Shown piece by piece: positions 1-10,568 of a stretch of 64,000 nt of DNA. The position numbers and the translations under genes were made by a program. Source of the stretch: Plasmopara viticola. Taxonomy: Eukaryota; Oomycota; Peronosporomycetes; Peronosporales; Peronosporaceae. The stretch spans positions 868,001-932,000 of the forward strand of contig MBPM02000002.1 of the NCBI GenBank assembly GCA_001695595.3, given 5' to 3'. Position 1 is the stretch's first letter; each line of letters begins with the position of its first letter. The notes below the pieces were generated by a model. It was given only the letters and a program-made list of their open reading frames with translations, did not search any database and was not told where the DNA came from.

Positions 1-400
1 GTACCTTGGTCTCTCAATCCAGACATGAGCAGGCGCAATTGTAACACAACTGAGCTTAAAATCACTCTTTAAAAGCGCCGAGACGCTGCACAGCCACAGA
101 TACGTCCTTCCTATCTATCTGGACTTGAACATATGGAATAGAGCCACAACTAAGCATACAATCAAACATTTGGAGCGCCGAGACGCTGTATCGCCGCAGA
201 TATGTCATGTCTATATGTCTAGACATGCATATACGCAATCAAGCCATAACTAAGCGTGTAATCACACGTTTGAAGCGCCAAGACGCTGTACCATCGCGGA
301 TGTTTCCTGTCTATATATTTAGACATGCACAAACGCAATCAAACCGCAACTAAGCATATAATCACAGTTTGAAGCACTGAGACGTGCACTGTGTGCATTC
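1..400. repeat. 100-bp tandem satellite array, right end
   Basis: Four successive units, the first one partial. The landmark agcgcc(g/a)agacgctg starts at 74, 174 and 274, and a degenerate form (agcactgagacg) starts at 373, so the period is 99-100 bp. Inside each unit the phrase tctagacatgca or a variant, then acgcaatca.gcc.caactaagc, recurs in the same order. The array runs off the left edge of the window, so its total length is unknown. No coding sense is seen. Confidence 0.85.
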
Positions 401-639
401 CTAATGTCTTCAAGTACAACTTTAGTTTGTAGTGCTCAGAAATGATTTTTTTCGCGACGCTGACCGTTTACTTCACAAGCCTTGTCAGCTCTGCTATGAA
501 AAGTACACCCACCTCAAAAGGGCCTTTACTGGAGGCTATTCCTAATTTCGATCGTCGTTGGACTTAAATGTAGGTGTCAGTTTAGTCGCCAAAATGAGAC
601 AAATACGAAATGGAGCATTTCTGAAGACTCCAAAGATCC

Positions 640-790
640 TTTATGAGGATTAAGCAACGTGTGGCGCTCAAAAGGCAGCGCAGGCCCTCGTGTTTCGAGC
701 GGCAAAATTTTATCCTGTGTGAGATCGGAATAGAACTAGTTACTTATCGAGCTGCAATCGAACGCTCTACCACCGAGCTACCTGCGCGTT
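640..790 (-). repeat. tRNA-derived SINE-like sequence
   Basis: On the minus strand, starting at 787, the sequence reads like the 5' half of a tRNA: seven acceptor bases (gcgcagg), TA, a perfect D-arm (GCTC ggtggta GAGC) that also fits a Pol III A box, and an anticodon arm with a GCA (Cys) loop. The second half does not fold as a T-arm, and only a poor B-box-like gttctattcc follows at the right distance. This is what a tRNA-headed SINE looks like. A seven-base match to the acceptor complement occurs about 40 nt further on but without a usable T-loop, so I do not call a functional tRNA. The extent of the SINE body is a guess. Confidence 0.45.
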
Positions 791-997
791 TTCGCTTGAC
801 CGCTTTTGCGCTTACACAAACAGCGTTGATTACGCTAGAAATAAAGCTAACAAGAACTTTATAATAGTCGATTACTAAAAAAGCGAAAAAGTTCTAGCTT
901 TTTTTTTCGTAGTTAAGAGACACGGACGGACAGTGCAGGACCATCGATGGGAGATCGTGTCACGAGGACGCATCCAGGAACAATTCGGGAGATATAG

Positions 998-1273
998 GTA
1001 AGTACAACGAACGCAAACATCAAACCCGCGGCGTCGTTTCGGTTACAGGCGACGTTTGCAGGACAGACGACAACAACGGGATCAATTCTGTTCAATCCAC
1101 TGAATGACGGCACGTGCATGCCGATGCAGCCTGGAACACAACAGATTGTTGTGACTACCGCGGACACGAAAGGGATTGAAGATGATGATCTGGTGTCGAA
1201 AGAGACTACAATGCAACTGGTCTACAACAGCAACACAGAAGGTGGAGCGACATTAACAACTGGGCCTGTTTAA
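998..1273 (+). CDS. possible 3' part of an unrecognised gene
   Basis: A frame open from 998 to a stop at 1271-1273 encodes about 91 residues rich in Thr, Gly and Asn with an even, protein-like composition. There is no ATG near its start. A GTAAGT lies at its left edge, so an upstream exon or a truncated gene is possible. No family was recognised. An overlapping minus-strand frame (913-1167) is of similar length and seems less protein-like. This could be chance. Confidence 0.25.
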   Translation, partial: VSTTNANIKPAASFRLQATFAGQTTTTGSILFNPLNDGTCMPMQPGTQQIVVTTADTKGIEDDDLVSKETTMQLVYNSNTEGGATLTTGPV

Positions 1274-1274
1274 G

Positions 1275-2525
1275 TAGATAAAGCAGGCGACGGAGACTGT
1301 ACGAAAGGTGCAACGGCGATAGCCCAAGCGCGATTGCCCACTTGAGGGATAGTAAGGCTAAAAGTATTCAGCTGGCAAGCCATCCCACCCCGGACTCATT
1401 CCACGTGAAATGTGCTTGATAGCGTAAAGCTGCTAACTTAAAGTGGCACTTTTCAAGATGAACCTTGTAAAGAGTTGAAGGTCCGGCTGTTGCAGACTGA
1501 GTTTAATATGTCAGGACTTCGGTTCCGAACAATGATTTCTTACGAATTTGACTTGAACAAAGGGCCTCAACATTTATGTAGTCGAAATGACCAAGTTTAG
1601 TGGTCCCACAAAATTTCTTTAGGTGTGTCAACTAAAGAAATAGAGATATTTGGCTTTGCTTCCGCTGGAGCTCGACTTTTTATATATAGGGGCTTAGGCG
1701 TCTTCATAAAACCTAAAATTAAATTGCAACTTCGAAGTGCCCCATAGAAGGTTGGTGAAAGTGAGACGCCAGCAGCAAATATGTTGGAAGTAACATATAT
1801 GTTGGTGGCGTCTCGCTGTCAGTTCACACATATTAGTTGTTGGCGTTTTGGTGTTAGTTGCTCGAGCTGTCTCGATCGCAAATCGGTCTGTGAGTACCAG
1901 TATGATGTTTCCTTTCGTCGCTCTCGTTCATTTCAGTTTTGATCTCACCAAGGAGCCTACTTTACTATCACACTACGCTTGGCACGGCGACCCACGAAAC
2001 TAAATCTCTTAAGAATTTAGATACACAGTGCAATCTTGTAACAGCGCTAATCACATGAATCCGATGATATTCCTGCCCAATTCTAAGAACTTGAGTGCAG
2101 TTCATGCGAATGCTTCCTGTCCAAATGTTTATGTGTACCACATCGTAGATTTGCTACGCAAAACCAATGCGACACTGGTTTAGCGCCTTCAGCGCCGGCG
2201 GCCTAAGTGTGGCAGCAGCTAGTCACGCAACCTTTGCACTGTGGCCACAGCTAATTGAGTCAAATCTTTCAGTCGCCACATCTACGGGTTTGCTTTATTA
2301 CATTAATTTGATGCAAAATTAATGATTAAAAGAAGTTTTCACGTGTCTAGACAATGTGACGGTCATCGAAGCCACGAATGGAGGAATTTTGAGCACGTTT
2401 TCCATTAAAAATGACCAACAGTCGGAGGTTTGTTGATTTACATTTCTCTACAATATTACACCGGCTAAATGTGCGCTGGGTATAGGTATTTTTCGACCCC
2501 CTGATCGATTCGATTGAGGTACGGA
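1275..2525. other. intergenic, no gene seen
   Basis: Only short, interrupted frames on both strands. Apart from the small inverted repeat at 1761-1817 and a TATA-like box near 1680, I see no recognisable element. Confidence 0.6.
1761..1817. repeat. imperfect inverted repeat beside a TATA-like box
   Basis: The arms gtgagacgcca (1761-1771) and tggcgtctcgct (1806-1817) are complementary over 9-10 bases, with further pairing of atgtt and aacat inside. About 80 bp to the left there is a TATA-like tttttatatata near 1677-1688. This could be the edge of an LTR or a MITE, but no matching partner was found in the window. Confidence 0.35.
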
Positions 2526-2529
2526 AATA

Positions 2530-4338
2530 ATGGAGTCAAAGCAAAGGAAGAAAATCGTATCTCAACAAAGGCCTCCTGCTACAGATTGTATGGAAATTTC
2601 CCACAGAGTTACAAAGCTCAACGTTCGACCGCTTTTTTGCAAGCTCGTCACGGTTTGATGGAATAAATGCCGTTGGTATTCATTTGCGTGCTAGACTGCG
2701 AAAAGGTATCAAAGGTTATGGTATTAATGAGACGATGCGTGAACGAATGGAGGAAAATGTTCGTATTATTTTGCATGACGTCTTACCCTCACTTGAAATT
2801 CATCCACAATTATCCAAAGGTATGACCATGGCTGCCTCCTCGTAAGTGTAATGTCTCTAATATTTTGTATCAACTGATGATGCTGCAGGTTTCTTGACCA
2901 AATCTTTGTGCGACTTTCACACCTGGAATAGTGACACTTTGCCGATAGACACTTCTCACAATTTTACAGATAATTTTCCGCGTACCTGTTTGTCCTCATC
3001 CTTTCCTTTTCCGTACGAGGGTGAGTTCACGTCATTTTACAGCAAGACTTCTCCGGAGGCATATGATGTTGCCGGGAATTCGGATTTCGAGCGTGCTCTG
3101 CATGAAGCGCATCGAAATGTTTTGACAGGCCGAAATGAGCCCAAGTTGACATTGATAAAGTTGAGCCGTGGCTCCGCAAAATCAGCGGCCATCGAGACAG
3201 AATATCTTGGAGCGTTTATCATGAGTTCGTCGAGCACAGAGGACGCCTGTAACACTACTATTTCAATCGGCAAAAGCCTAAATGACGCATTGCTTGTAAT
3301 GTCTATAACGAGAGGAGCTGATAATTACGAATTCGAGCACAGTTGGTTTCAGCGTGATGGCATACCCGTTCTGCTTGCACCTTCTACTTCTCTAGTGAGA
3401 ATACAAGATTTAAAGGCTACAGTTGCAGTCTCGCTGCAAATTGCAATTGCTGGAAAAGGTTTTCATCGCCGATACGTAATGAAGCTGGAGATTCTAGAGC
3501 CCGAGGTGTGTGACAAGGTATCCAAGAACAAGACGATTTTTATACGCGTCCCGATTTCTAAAAGTGCATATATCGACCTGGACGAAATTCGGGTACAACC
3601 TTGTCATAAATGGCCAAGCATAACGAACTTTTAATGTGTTAGTATTATTACAGAGAATGGAACGCTTTAACGAGTTCAAGCTCATATCTTTCTCCAAGCA
3701 TATTGAAATTGAGCGGCCATCTTCCGTCTCCTCGCAACATGTCGTTATGTTTCAGCTTACCATGTTTGTGTCAATTTCTTGCCAATCTTTCGCAGTATCG
3801 TGCAATTTACTCACTTTCGCTCATGTCTATTTAGGTCGTCAACTCACCGCTTGCATCATGAGTTCCCGATTCACTTTCGCTATCAAGCGCCGTCCGACAA
3901 GGAGTTGTATCGTTCAGCATACATCATTGCGCCCGACTTTTTTTTATTTTGCCACGATGAAAAGTCATCAGTCAAAATAAAGTCCAAGGCGTCAAAGAAT
4001 GAAGCAGTGCTAAGCTACTTTTTGGTAAGTACGATAGCAGTGCATGAAGGACGGGTGCTCATTGGCTGACTACCCTATATGATTAATAGACGTGGGGTGT
4101 AATAAATCCAGCGACTTCACGCAGTGGCCTCTCTTGGCTCCCTCTATCAGCACATCGCCCTCTTTCAGTCACGGAAGTTCTTGTACCTGTTGGCTACCTA
4201 CCCTTTCAATGGCTCGTGAGCTCCGTGACGCTATCCTTTGCGACTTTGGGTGCAATCATACTTATCTGGCTTTCAGCTGGCGAGGTAAAATGGGCTCATA
4301 GTGGTGATGGGGCTAGCTGGAAAAGCAAGCTGGATTGA
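2530..4338 (+). CDS. PIG-X/PBN1-like GPI mannosyltransferase I accessory subunit, at least 4 exons
   Basis: PIG-X (Pbn1 in yeast) stabilises the ER enzyme that adds the first mannose to GPI precursors. Model: an exon ending at 2819, then 2889-3592, 3654-3748, 3835-4024 and 4090-4338. The introns are 69, 61, 86 and 65 nt, GT-AG, and all phases agree. PIG-X hallmarks appear in order: VRIILHDVLPSLEIHP in exon 1, AYIDLDEIRRMERF across the second splice, HEFPIHFRYQAPS in exon 3, then VPVGYLP followed by one hydrophobic helix (SSVTLSFATLGAIILIWLSAG without its last residue) near the C-terminus. This fits a single-pass ER membrane protein with a large lumenal domain. The start is uncertain. The first exon frame has no ATG of its own. 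The ATG at 2530 would reach it only through an implausible 28-nt intron, so a missed upstream signal-peptide exon is likely. Intron 2 starts with the weak site GTTTCA. Confidence 0.72.
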
Positions 4339-4648
4339 CGTAACAACTATAAGAGTTTTACGTCCCCGAGTCCGTTTTTTAAGAGGAAAAGTGCAAGCTT
4401 ATCATACAAGAAAAGTAAGCAGCTGCTTTATACAGCTGCCTATCCTTTTTTCAATCTAACGAGCATCACTACTGTTTCTGATAAAGTGGTAGCAATATTA
4501 TTGTGATGTCAACTGTCATATAAAAATTTATGCTATTGGTTGTCAACGTACCCATTCCCTTTTTGCCCAGTAATAAAGCCGAATGTATTGCCAAAAAAAG
4601 ACCAGATTATTCTCGAGTCGCCGCCACATTAGCCCATTGACGCTATCC

Positions 4649-5620
4649 ATGACCGGCTCCACGGAGATATACCGACGACGGATGGACGACGTACCACCGG
4701 ACCCATCGAACAACGACAGCGCATCTGGTGCCATGTCGGTGGTCGTTGCCGTCGAAAAATCGCTGCTGCGCACAGTGGCTTTCGTGTTGTATCAGCTGGA
4801 CCGGAATAGTGCCAAATATTGCGCTTCGTCTATTGTGCAATGGTACATGCAGCTTCAAACACAACTTCCTGTTGCAGCAGTATACTCACTGGATCGAGTG
4901 GCTGACTCGGTTGTTTCGCTCTCGGATGCACAGTTTACGGATTTCTGGCGGTCGCTTGTGGCTAAAGAGCTCGACGAGGCCTCTTACCGAAGGCAGCAGA
5001 TTTTGGGCCATAATCATCACCACAGACATCGCCACGGGGCTTCTTCTCCTTTAACCGATGATAATAGTGATGCAGATGAACAAGGGCAGCACGTGGTGAA
5101 GCGATTTTACCAGCAGCTCTTTATAGGCATCCAACGCTTATTCACGATGAAGTCATCAGAAAAAGGTCGAACACAGACGCCATGTACTTCTCCAGTTGAC
5201 ATCATGGACGTCAGCCATCGGCAGCCACACAACTGTACACGACGTCGGTTTCAGGACACGGATAATGAGTCTGATGGCAGCTTGAGTGACATTGAAAAGA
5301 CTGACGACGAGTTTGAACCTGGCTGGGCGATCGAGTACATGGAGCAAGACTCAACCATCTCATCTGAAATGTTTCAGCGAATGACAAAAATGATGCATTT
5401 AAATGTACCAGCAAACCTCTTTCGTGCTACAGTCACTCTTAGTGGCAGCAATGATCGTGATATCAATTCGTACATGGGCGCAGTTACTCCTGGATCGTTT
5501 CCGCCGACTCCAATTACAAGAGATTTGCAGACACGACGCATGAATCACTACACTATCACTGTGCTGGATCATGCTACACTGACACTTCGGCTGTTGACTG
5601 AAGAAAGTTACAGCAGCTGA
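4649..5620 (+). CDS. unrecognised hydrophilic protein, about 323 aa
   Basis: A single open frame runs from 4583. The ATG at 4649 (residue 23 of the longest frame) is the more likely start because the first 22 codons are basic and low in protein character. From there the protein has an Asp/Ser/Pro-rich leader, then a helical region of about 100 residues (roughly residues 25-125) with regular Leu/Val spacing. It continues with a His-rich patch (NHHHRHRHG), an acidic Ser/Asp-rich linker, and a C-terminal part ending in LTLRLLTEESYSS. There is no signal peptide or membrane helix. I do not recognise a family. It lies about 310 bp downstream of the PIG-X gene on the same strand, and no splice sites interrupt the frame. 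Confidence 0.6.
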   Translation: MTGSTEIYRRRMDDVPPDPSNNDSASGAMSVVVAVEKSLLRTVAFVLYQLDRNSAKYCASSIVQWYMQLQTQLPVAAVYSLDRVADSVVSLSDAQFTDFWRSLVAKELDEASYRRQQILGHNHHHRHRHGASSPLTDDNSDADEQGQHVVKRFYQQLFIGIQRLFTMKSSEKGRTQTPCTSPVDIMDVSHRQPHNCTRRRFQDTDNESDGSLSDIEKTDDEFEPGWAIEYMEQDSTISSEMFQRMTKMMHLNVPANLFRATVTLSGSNDRDINSYMGAVTPGSFPPTPITRDLQTRRMNHYTITVLDHATLTLRLLTEESYSS

Positions 5621-5639
5621 TGAAACTGGAGTGTGTGTA

Positions 5640-6600
5640 TGGAACATGTTCATATTACTTCGGTTTCCTTAAATTAAATGTTTGAAGTACTTGTGGTAGT
5701 ATTTTCAGCGGACAAATTATTGTTAAAATTAAGTCCTTTGACAGGTTATTGGCAATGTAGTGTCATTGAAGATGCTTGTGGACTCATTGGCAGCGTCTTC
5801 AAAATCGACCTTGCCTTGCCAGGATGCGGTACATCTGCCTAAACGTACTCTGCCTGTGCACCCAATGTATGTCTTTACTTGCAGTGTATGGCGCACTTGT
5901 CCCTAGTGCAATTTGTGTGAAACAATCTGAAGGCACGGAGGAATGCATATAAGGTGCTAAATATTTATGCCACCTCCTTAAAATTTCCAGGTTGTGCAAG
6001 ATTTATATCAGAACTTCGCATTGAAAGACAGAAGTCTTATCCTCACTTGGGGACCAGAGTCCAGAACTCATGGTAAATAAGCAATAATTGCGGCAGCCTT
6101 GCTGCATTTGGCAAAGTTGCAATATACAGATATAAGGATAAAGCAATATGCTCGCTTGCTTCAGAACATGCAAGACGAGCATCTTTTGGAAAAACAAAGA
6201 CCTAGTACGATCAATGCAAAAATGACCAATTGATTATGGAGAAGTCGTCGGAGTCGACGACGCTGGCATCCAAGGCGGATGCCAATTAAAATCAAAGGCA
6301 CTCATGGTTAGCGCGAAGATCTATAAAGAAAAGGAATATGAATTTCCATGTCTGGGCTTGAGAAGTTGAATTGATAATGATGTCCGCTTTGTTGCGTGCA
6401 ACAGAGAGTGGCTTTGGTCTTCTCAATCTTTAGTAAGATAGCACGTGAGCGTTCTGTAACTCAGTCAAGGCGGCGTTTTCTATCTGGGACGAGCTGAAGT
6501 CTTTAAAGTAGAGAGCTCTTTTGGCTAGGATGACCGTTGACCTTCTTTTAAAAAAAGTAAAAATGACTATAAGTGTTCTTTTCGATGGTTAAGGTGGAAG
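5640..6600. other. intergenic, no gene seen
   Basis: Short frames only, AT-rich. No recognisable element before repeat family X begins near 6650. Confidence 0.5.
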
Positions 6601-6649
6601 AAATCTCACTGAGCCAGGGCCTATCAGGCGAACTGATTCGCGTAAATAT

Positions 6650-9400
6650 CTGCTGAATAAAGGAAATGAAGGTAGACCTCCAGCATTTGGGCGTCTGTCG
6701 ATGCTTCACCTGTGCTGATACCTATAATTGGCGTCTAAGGTTTCTGTACGCCAGGCAGGGCAGAGCTCAGGAGACCGAATCCCATGATTAACAAGCCGTT
6801 TGGTATACCTCACGAAAAAATAACATCGAGAAGGCGTGGACATTCTACAGGGGTAATTTAAGCTTTGATAAGCCGCAGCGAGAAATGAAAGGTCGACAGA
6901 GCATATCCTTAAGAACTTCGTTCCACAAAGCTTTGTTGTGCTTTTGAGCATGGCTCACTTGCATAAGTAATCTTGGAGATTAAGCGGAAATATGGCCTGT
7001 AAGGCCGAGTCATACACAGGCACATCAAAGGGGTCCAACCCCATCACCTGAGATAGAAGCTGATACTAGGTACATCCTGATACAGCAACCGCTTAAAGGG
7101 CCACAAACCGAAAAATTTGCTTGCGAAGCGATGCAACTTTATGCACAAGGATCAAAAATGGCCTTAAAGGATTGGGACTACGGCATCTAGCCCATGTCTT
7201 GACGAAAACTTCGAGGCCGTCAGCGCTACGGATTGCCAGCTTTTGAGCTGCGTCCACCAGATACCGGTTGTAAGCAAGCTTATTGCGAAGATCATTTTGT
7301 ACGCTGCATCATCTTGGAAATTTGTCACCCTCTTATATATGGTAAAGCCATATTCATGCGAAATTAAGTTTTGCTCGGCGGTTTTGCCAGCGTAAAATTC
7401 AGTCTCTTGTAAAGTATAGGGAATATCATCCCTTAAGGAGTTTGAAGGCCCCACTTCGACAAATATAATCTGACGTCTTAGAGCGTTTTGAGAATAGTAA
7501 TTTGGTTCGGAAGAGGGCTATTTATTGCTATGAAAAGAGTGCTCTTGGGACGGGTACCGATAATCATAATATGTGGAGCAACGGTCGATGATGAGGCTCT
7601 AGCCGAGCGAGCTTGCACCGTTGGTACCAGTTCACTCGCAAATTTATTCGGCTGAAGCTGTCACGAAGTGCAAGCAGAGATTTCAATTTCCAGCACATTC
7701 GTACCCAGAGCTCAGAATTTTTTTATTCACTTTATGCTGCGCATATATGATTCGTTACGGTCGTCAAAGATTGCTTTGAGCCGCCAATGAAGCTTGGTAG
7801 TTCGAATGGGAAAGCTCCTGAAAAACTAACAAATTTAGGTATTAGAGGCTCGCGCGGAGAATTAATCGAGGTCAAAGCCCCAATGCCATATGCACCCATG
7901 GTATCCATAAAAGCCTCTCGATCGATCACAGCCGTGTGGAGTGTACAGCTAATGTCTTGAACGCTCAGGCAATCTTTTGACGCACTGGCTTGCGAGTGTA
8001 TGGCTTTCGTGAGCTGGCACATTTTTAATCTTGCCCTCACACAATCTCATATTGTTCTGGCAAGAGCATAAGGAATAGAATTCCGATATAGTAACAGCCC
8101 TTTGAATATAATCGACATAAACAATTGAAACACAAACCAATTTGTGATCTGGTGGATATTCTTTTCTGATTACGAAATATTTTGAGCTCAATTTCCTATC
8201 AAATCTCGTTCATATCCAGTATCATTGCTTTGAAACTTTTTTTTGCGCTCGTTGCTAGAATGAGCTCGTCTTCATCTTCTTTGCCGAACAAGCAAAGATT
8301 GGCAGTCGAAAAATCCACACTCGTACCCGACGCTGTGCTTCTGTAAACCATAATGACTAGCGTCTACTTTTAAAAAGATGAACAGTGCAACGGTATCTGC
8401 ACAAAAGTGCAATTAGAGGAACGAGGTTTCGTCCAACAAAATGGGGGGGGGGTGTATTGTACAGTGTAATGTTTGTGTCAGATCGATTGGATGTCACAGT
8501 TATTGATTCGTAAATCAGATGGCTATCAAATTAATTGATGGGAAGACAAGATTTATTAAAGTCGAGGACATTTTTCTATTTGGTCACACAACATTTCTGT
8601 TAAAACATAATTTCGCCCGAACAGACATTGGCTGAATAATTGTTCTCAATCGCTCTGGAAAAAAACTGTCGGCACTGATGGTTCACCTTGGCCACTTAAG
8701 ACAGAATGTTGAGATCATGAGCTTTGATAATTTTTTCCAACATGTAAATTGTTTCTGTTTGGCAAAGTAGACAAAAGTCTCGCTGGACATGAGGTATAAG
8801 CAGACCATAGAAGTAAATACCGCTTCGACTCAGACTAAGCTATTAAATTTGAGTAGTGGAAAGGCCTAGCCTATGATTTGCACGAGTACAGTGCTAGCTA
8901 TATGGGTGTCTGATAGCTTCTGTTCAATCCTCTGAAGAATAACATTGGAGGGTGCTGGAAGAGCCCACACCAGAATATTTTTGGCTTTGATTCTGTCTTT
9001 TCTAACAAGATAAAGCAATTTGGCGTCGATTGCAACGCTTTCGACTATCCCATCGCTTTTTACATTAGTAACTCAATATGGATGTGAATGAGTCATTTAG
9101 TTTCCCTCCAGACAGCATAGGGCGGTCGGATGAAAATATATCATTCATGACAAGGAGTAAGTCATCATTAAGTACGCACTGGTGAAGTCTTGAGTGCATC
9201 TTATAGTATCTAGGAGGTGGAGGCGTAGACACTGAGAGCAAATGTGGCATTGACTTTTTTATAGTTTAGCGTGCAGTGAAAATGCTGTGGCTACTTACGA
9301 CACACCCTTTGCTTCTGTTCCAGACCGCAACGGACTTTTAGTGGTCGGTCCAGATCCAATTAAATGGCTCTCACGAGTGCTGTGTATCACGAAATTCACG
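6650..9400 (-). repeat. decayed coding repeat, family X, copy 1
   Basis: Read on the minus strand, this block matches 32.1-39.3 kb (plus strand) segment by segment and in the same order. Examples are the run around ggatctggaccgaccacta (about 9350 vs 32115), ctatagctagcactgta-like DNA (about 8900 vs 32560), agctgtacactccacacgg (about 7945 vs 37950), and gacggcctcga (about 7215 vs 38705). Translated pieces in both copies are alike: SCTLHTAV.DREA, then IGALT.IN, and elsewhere SADGL..FVKT. The family therefore once encoded protein but is now full of stops. I do not recognise the protein. A transposon or a decayed gene family are both possible. This copy is the more continuous of the two. Confidence 0.65.
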
Positions 9401-9559
9401 CCAACTTACGACCAGCTCTTGGTGCCCATAATAACATCCCTGCATCACTACGCATTCCGAATGGAAGTGTCATTGTCAAGGATCGCCAGAGGAGGATGCC
9501 CCCGCCCTTGCCTCGCTCCGTTTTATTGAGCAGCAGCTCGTGTGTGCGCACTTGAGATA

Positions 9560-10560
9560 AAATTAGATCGGTCCTTATGAGGATGCCACAGCTTTTATGT
9601 GGATCCCGAACCCATGAGAAACGGAGTTGTACTGTTCTGGCCATGCAAACATGATTTTCGCAGTCGAGTCGACCACCACGAGTCTTAGCGCAAGCTCGTA
9701 AACTGCGTTGGCAAGTTGTTGTACTTTGAGTGAGCTCTTAGATTGGCTGGCCGCTTAAAGCGTGCTTACGTATAAATATGCAGTCCCGTAAGCTTGCTGG
9801 TCAAGCTGACAAGCAGATGAAGAGAGAAGCAGTTGTCTCACGTATCTCCGAGTTTTACACCAAGCTTAGTGGTCCTTATGCCAAAGCGGACGAGTAGGAT
9901 TTTCCTGTTCCTTCAAGAGTGATACCTTCAGCTTCATCGAACGACTATCACATCAGAAAATTACGCCAGGAATACTTGAATTCGTCCTTTGGGCCTAGAC
10001 TTCGCTCAAAGAAATCGAGCGCCATTAGGCATTCCAGTGCTTGGCAGTAGAAATAGCTGCAAACGCAGCAGATTTATAGATACCATCGTCCGAGCGGTGC
10101 GAGCTTTTCGTCTGATAGATGCGAGAAAGAACCATTGCGAGAATGTTAGTCGATTTGCACGCGTGGGTAAATAATTGACTACAAGCGCTACCAGATGTGA
10201 CGGGGTCAGGCAGCACTTTGCACCGAGGAGAGGCGTGCAGGAAGACCTATGATCTTCCGGTGGATGACCGTTCATTAAAGCTTGTCTTCAGGAAATTGAC
10301 GTATGCGGTAGAATGCAATATACGTTAATACAATGCTCATCCTATTTTCATCCTACTTATAATGCTGAACATGCACCAAGTGTGATCAAGGCACATCCAT
10401 TCCGGTATAGTTTGGTTTGCAAACCGGTAAAGCGACCGGCACGATTACTTTTAATTGAAACCCACCCAATACCACAAAAACTCGGCTCTGTTATCATTTT
10501 TTGGTGATGCACTAATATTTTAACCCAAAAATTGGAAAATTCCTCAACATCAATTACTAA
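9560..10560. other. intergenic, no gene seen
   Basis: Several overlapping frames of 60-90 codons on both strands, none with family character. The region ends at the promoter of the gene starting at 10569. Confidence 0.5.
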
Positions 10561-10568
10561 GCCCAAAA

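Noticed and set aside
1..420. CRISPR array
   Set aside because: Units are about 100 bp and similar along their whole length. There are no short repeats with unique spacers.
716..787. functional tRNA-Cys gene
   Set aside because: D and anticodon arms are good, but there is no T-arm at the right distance and the 3' acceptor strand is displaced by about 40 nt.
913..1167. 84-codon minus-strand frame as a gene
   Set aside because: It overlaps a plus-strand frame with better protein composition and has no family features or good start context.
1677..1817. solo LTR
   Set aside because: There is a TATA-like box and an inverted repeat, but no matching second LTR, primer-binding site or target duplication was seen.
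8440..8452. run of nine or more G
   Set aside because: A simple homopolymer within repeat family X copy 1. No structure around it.
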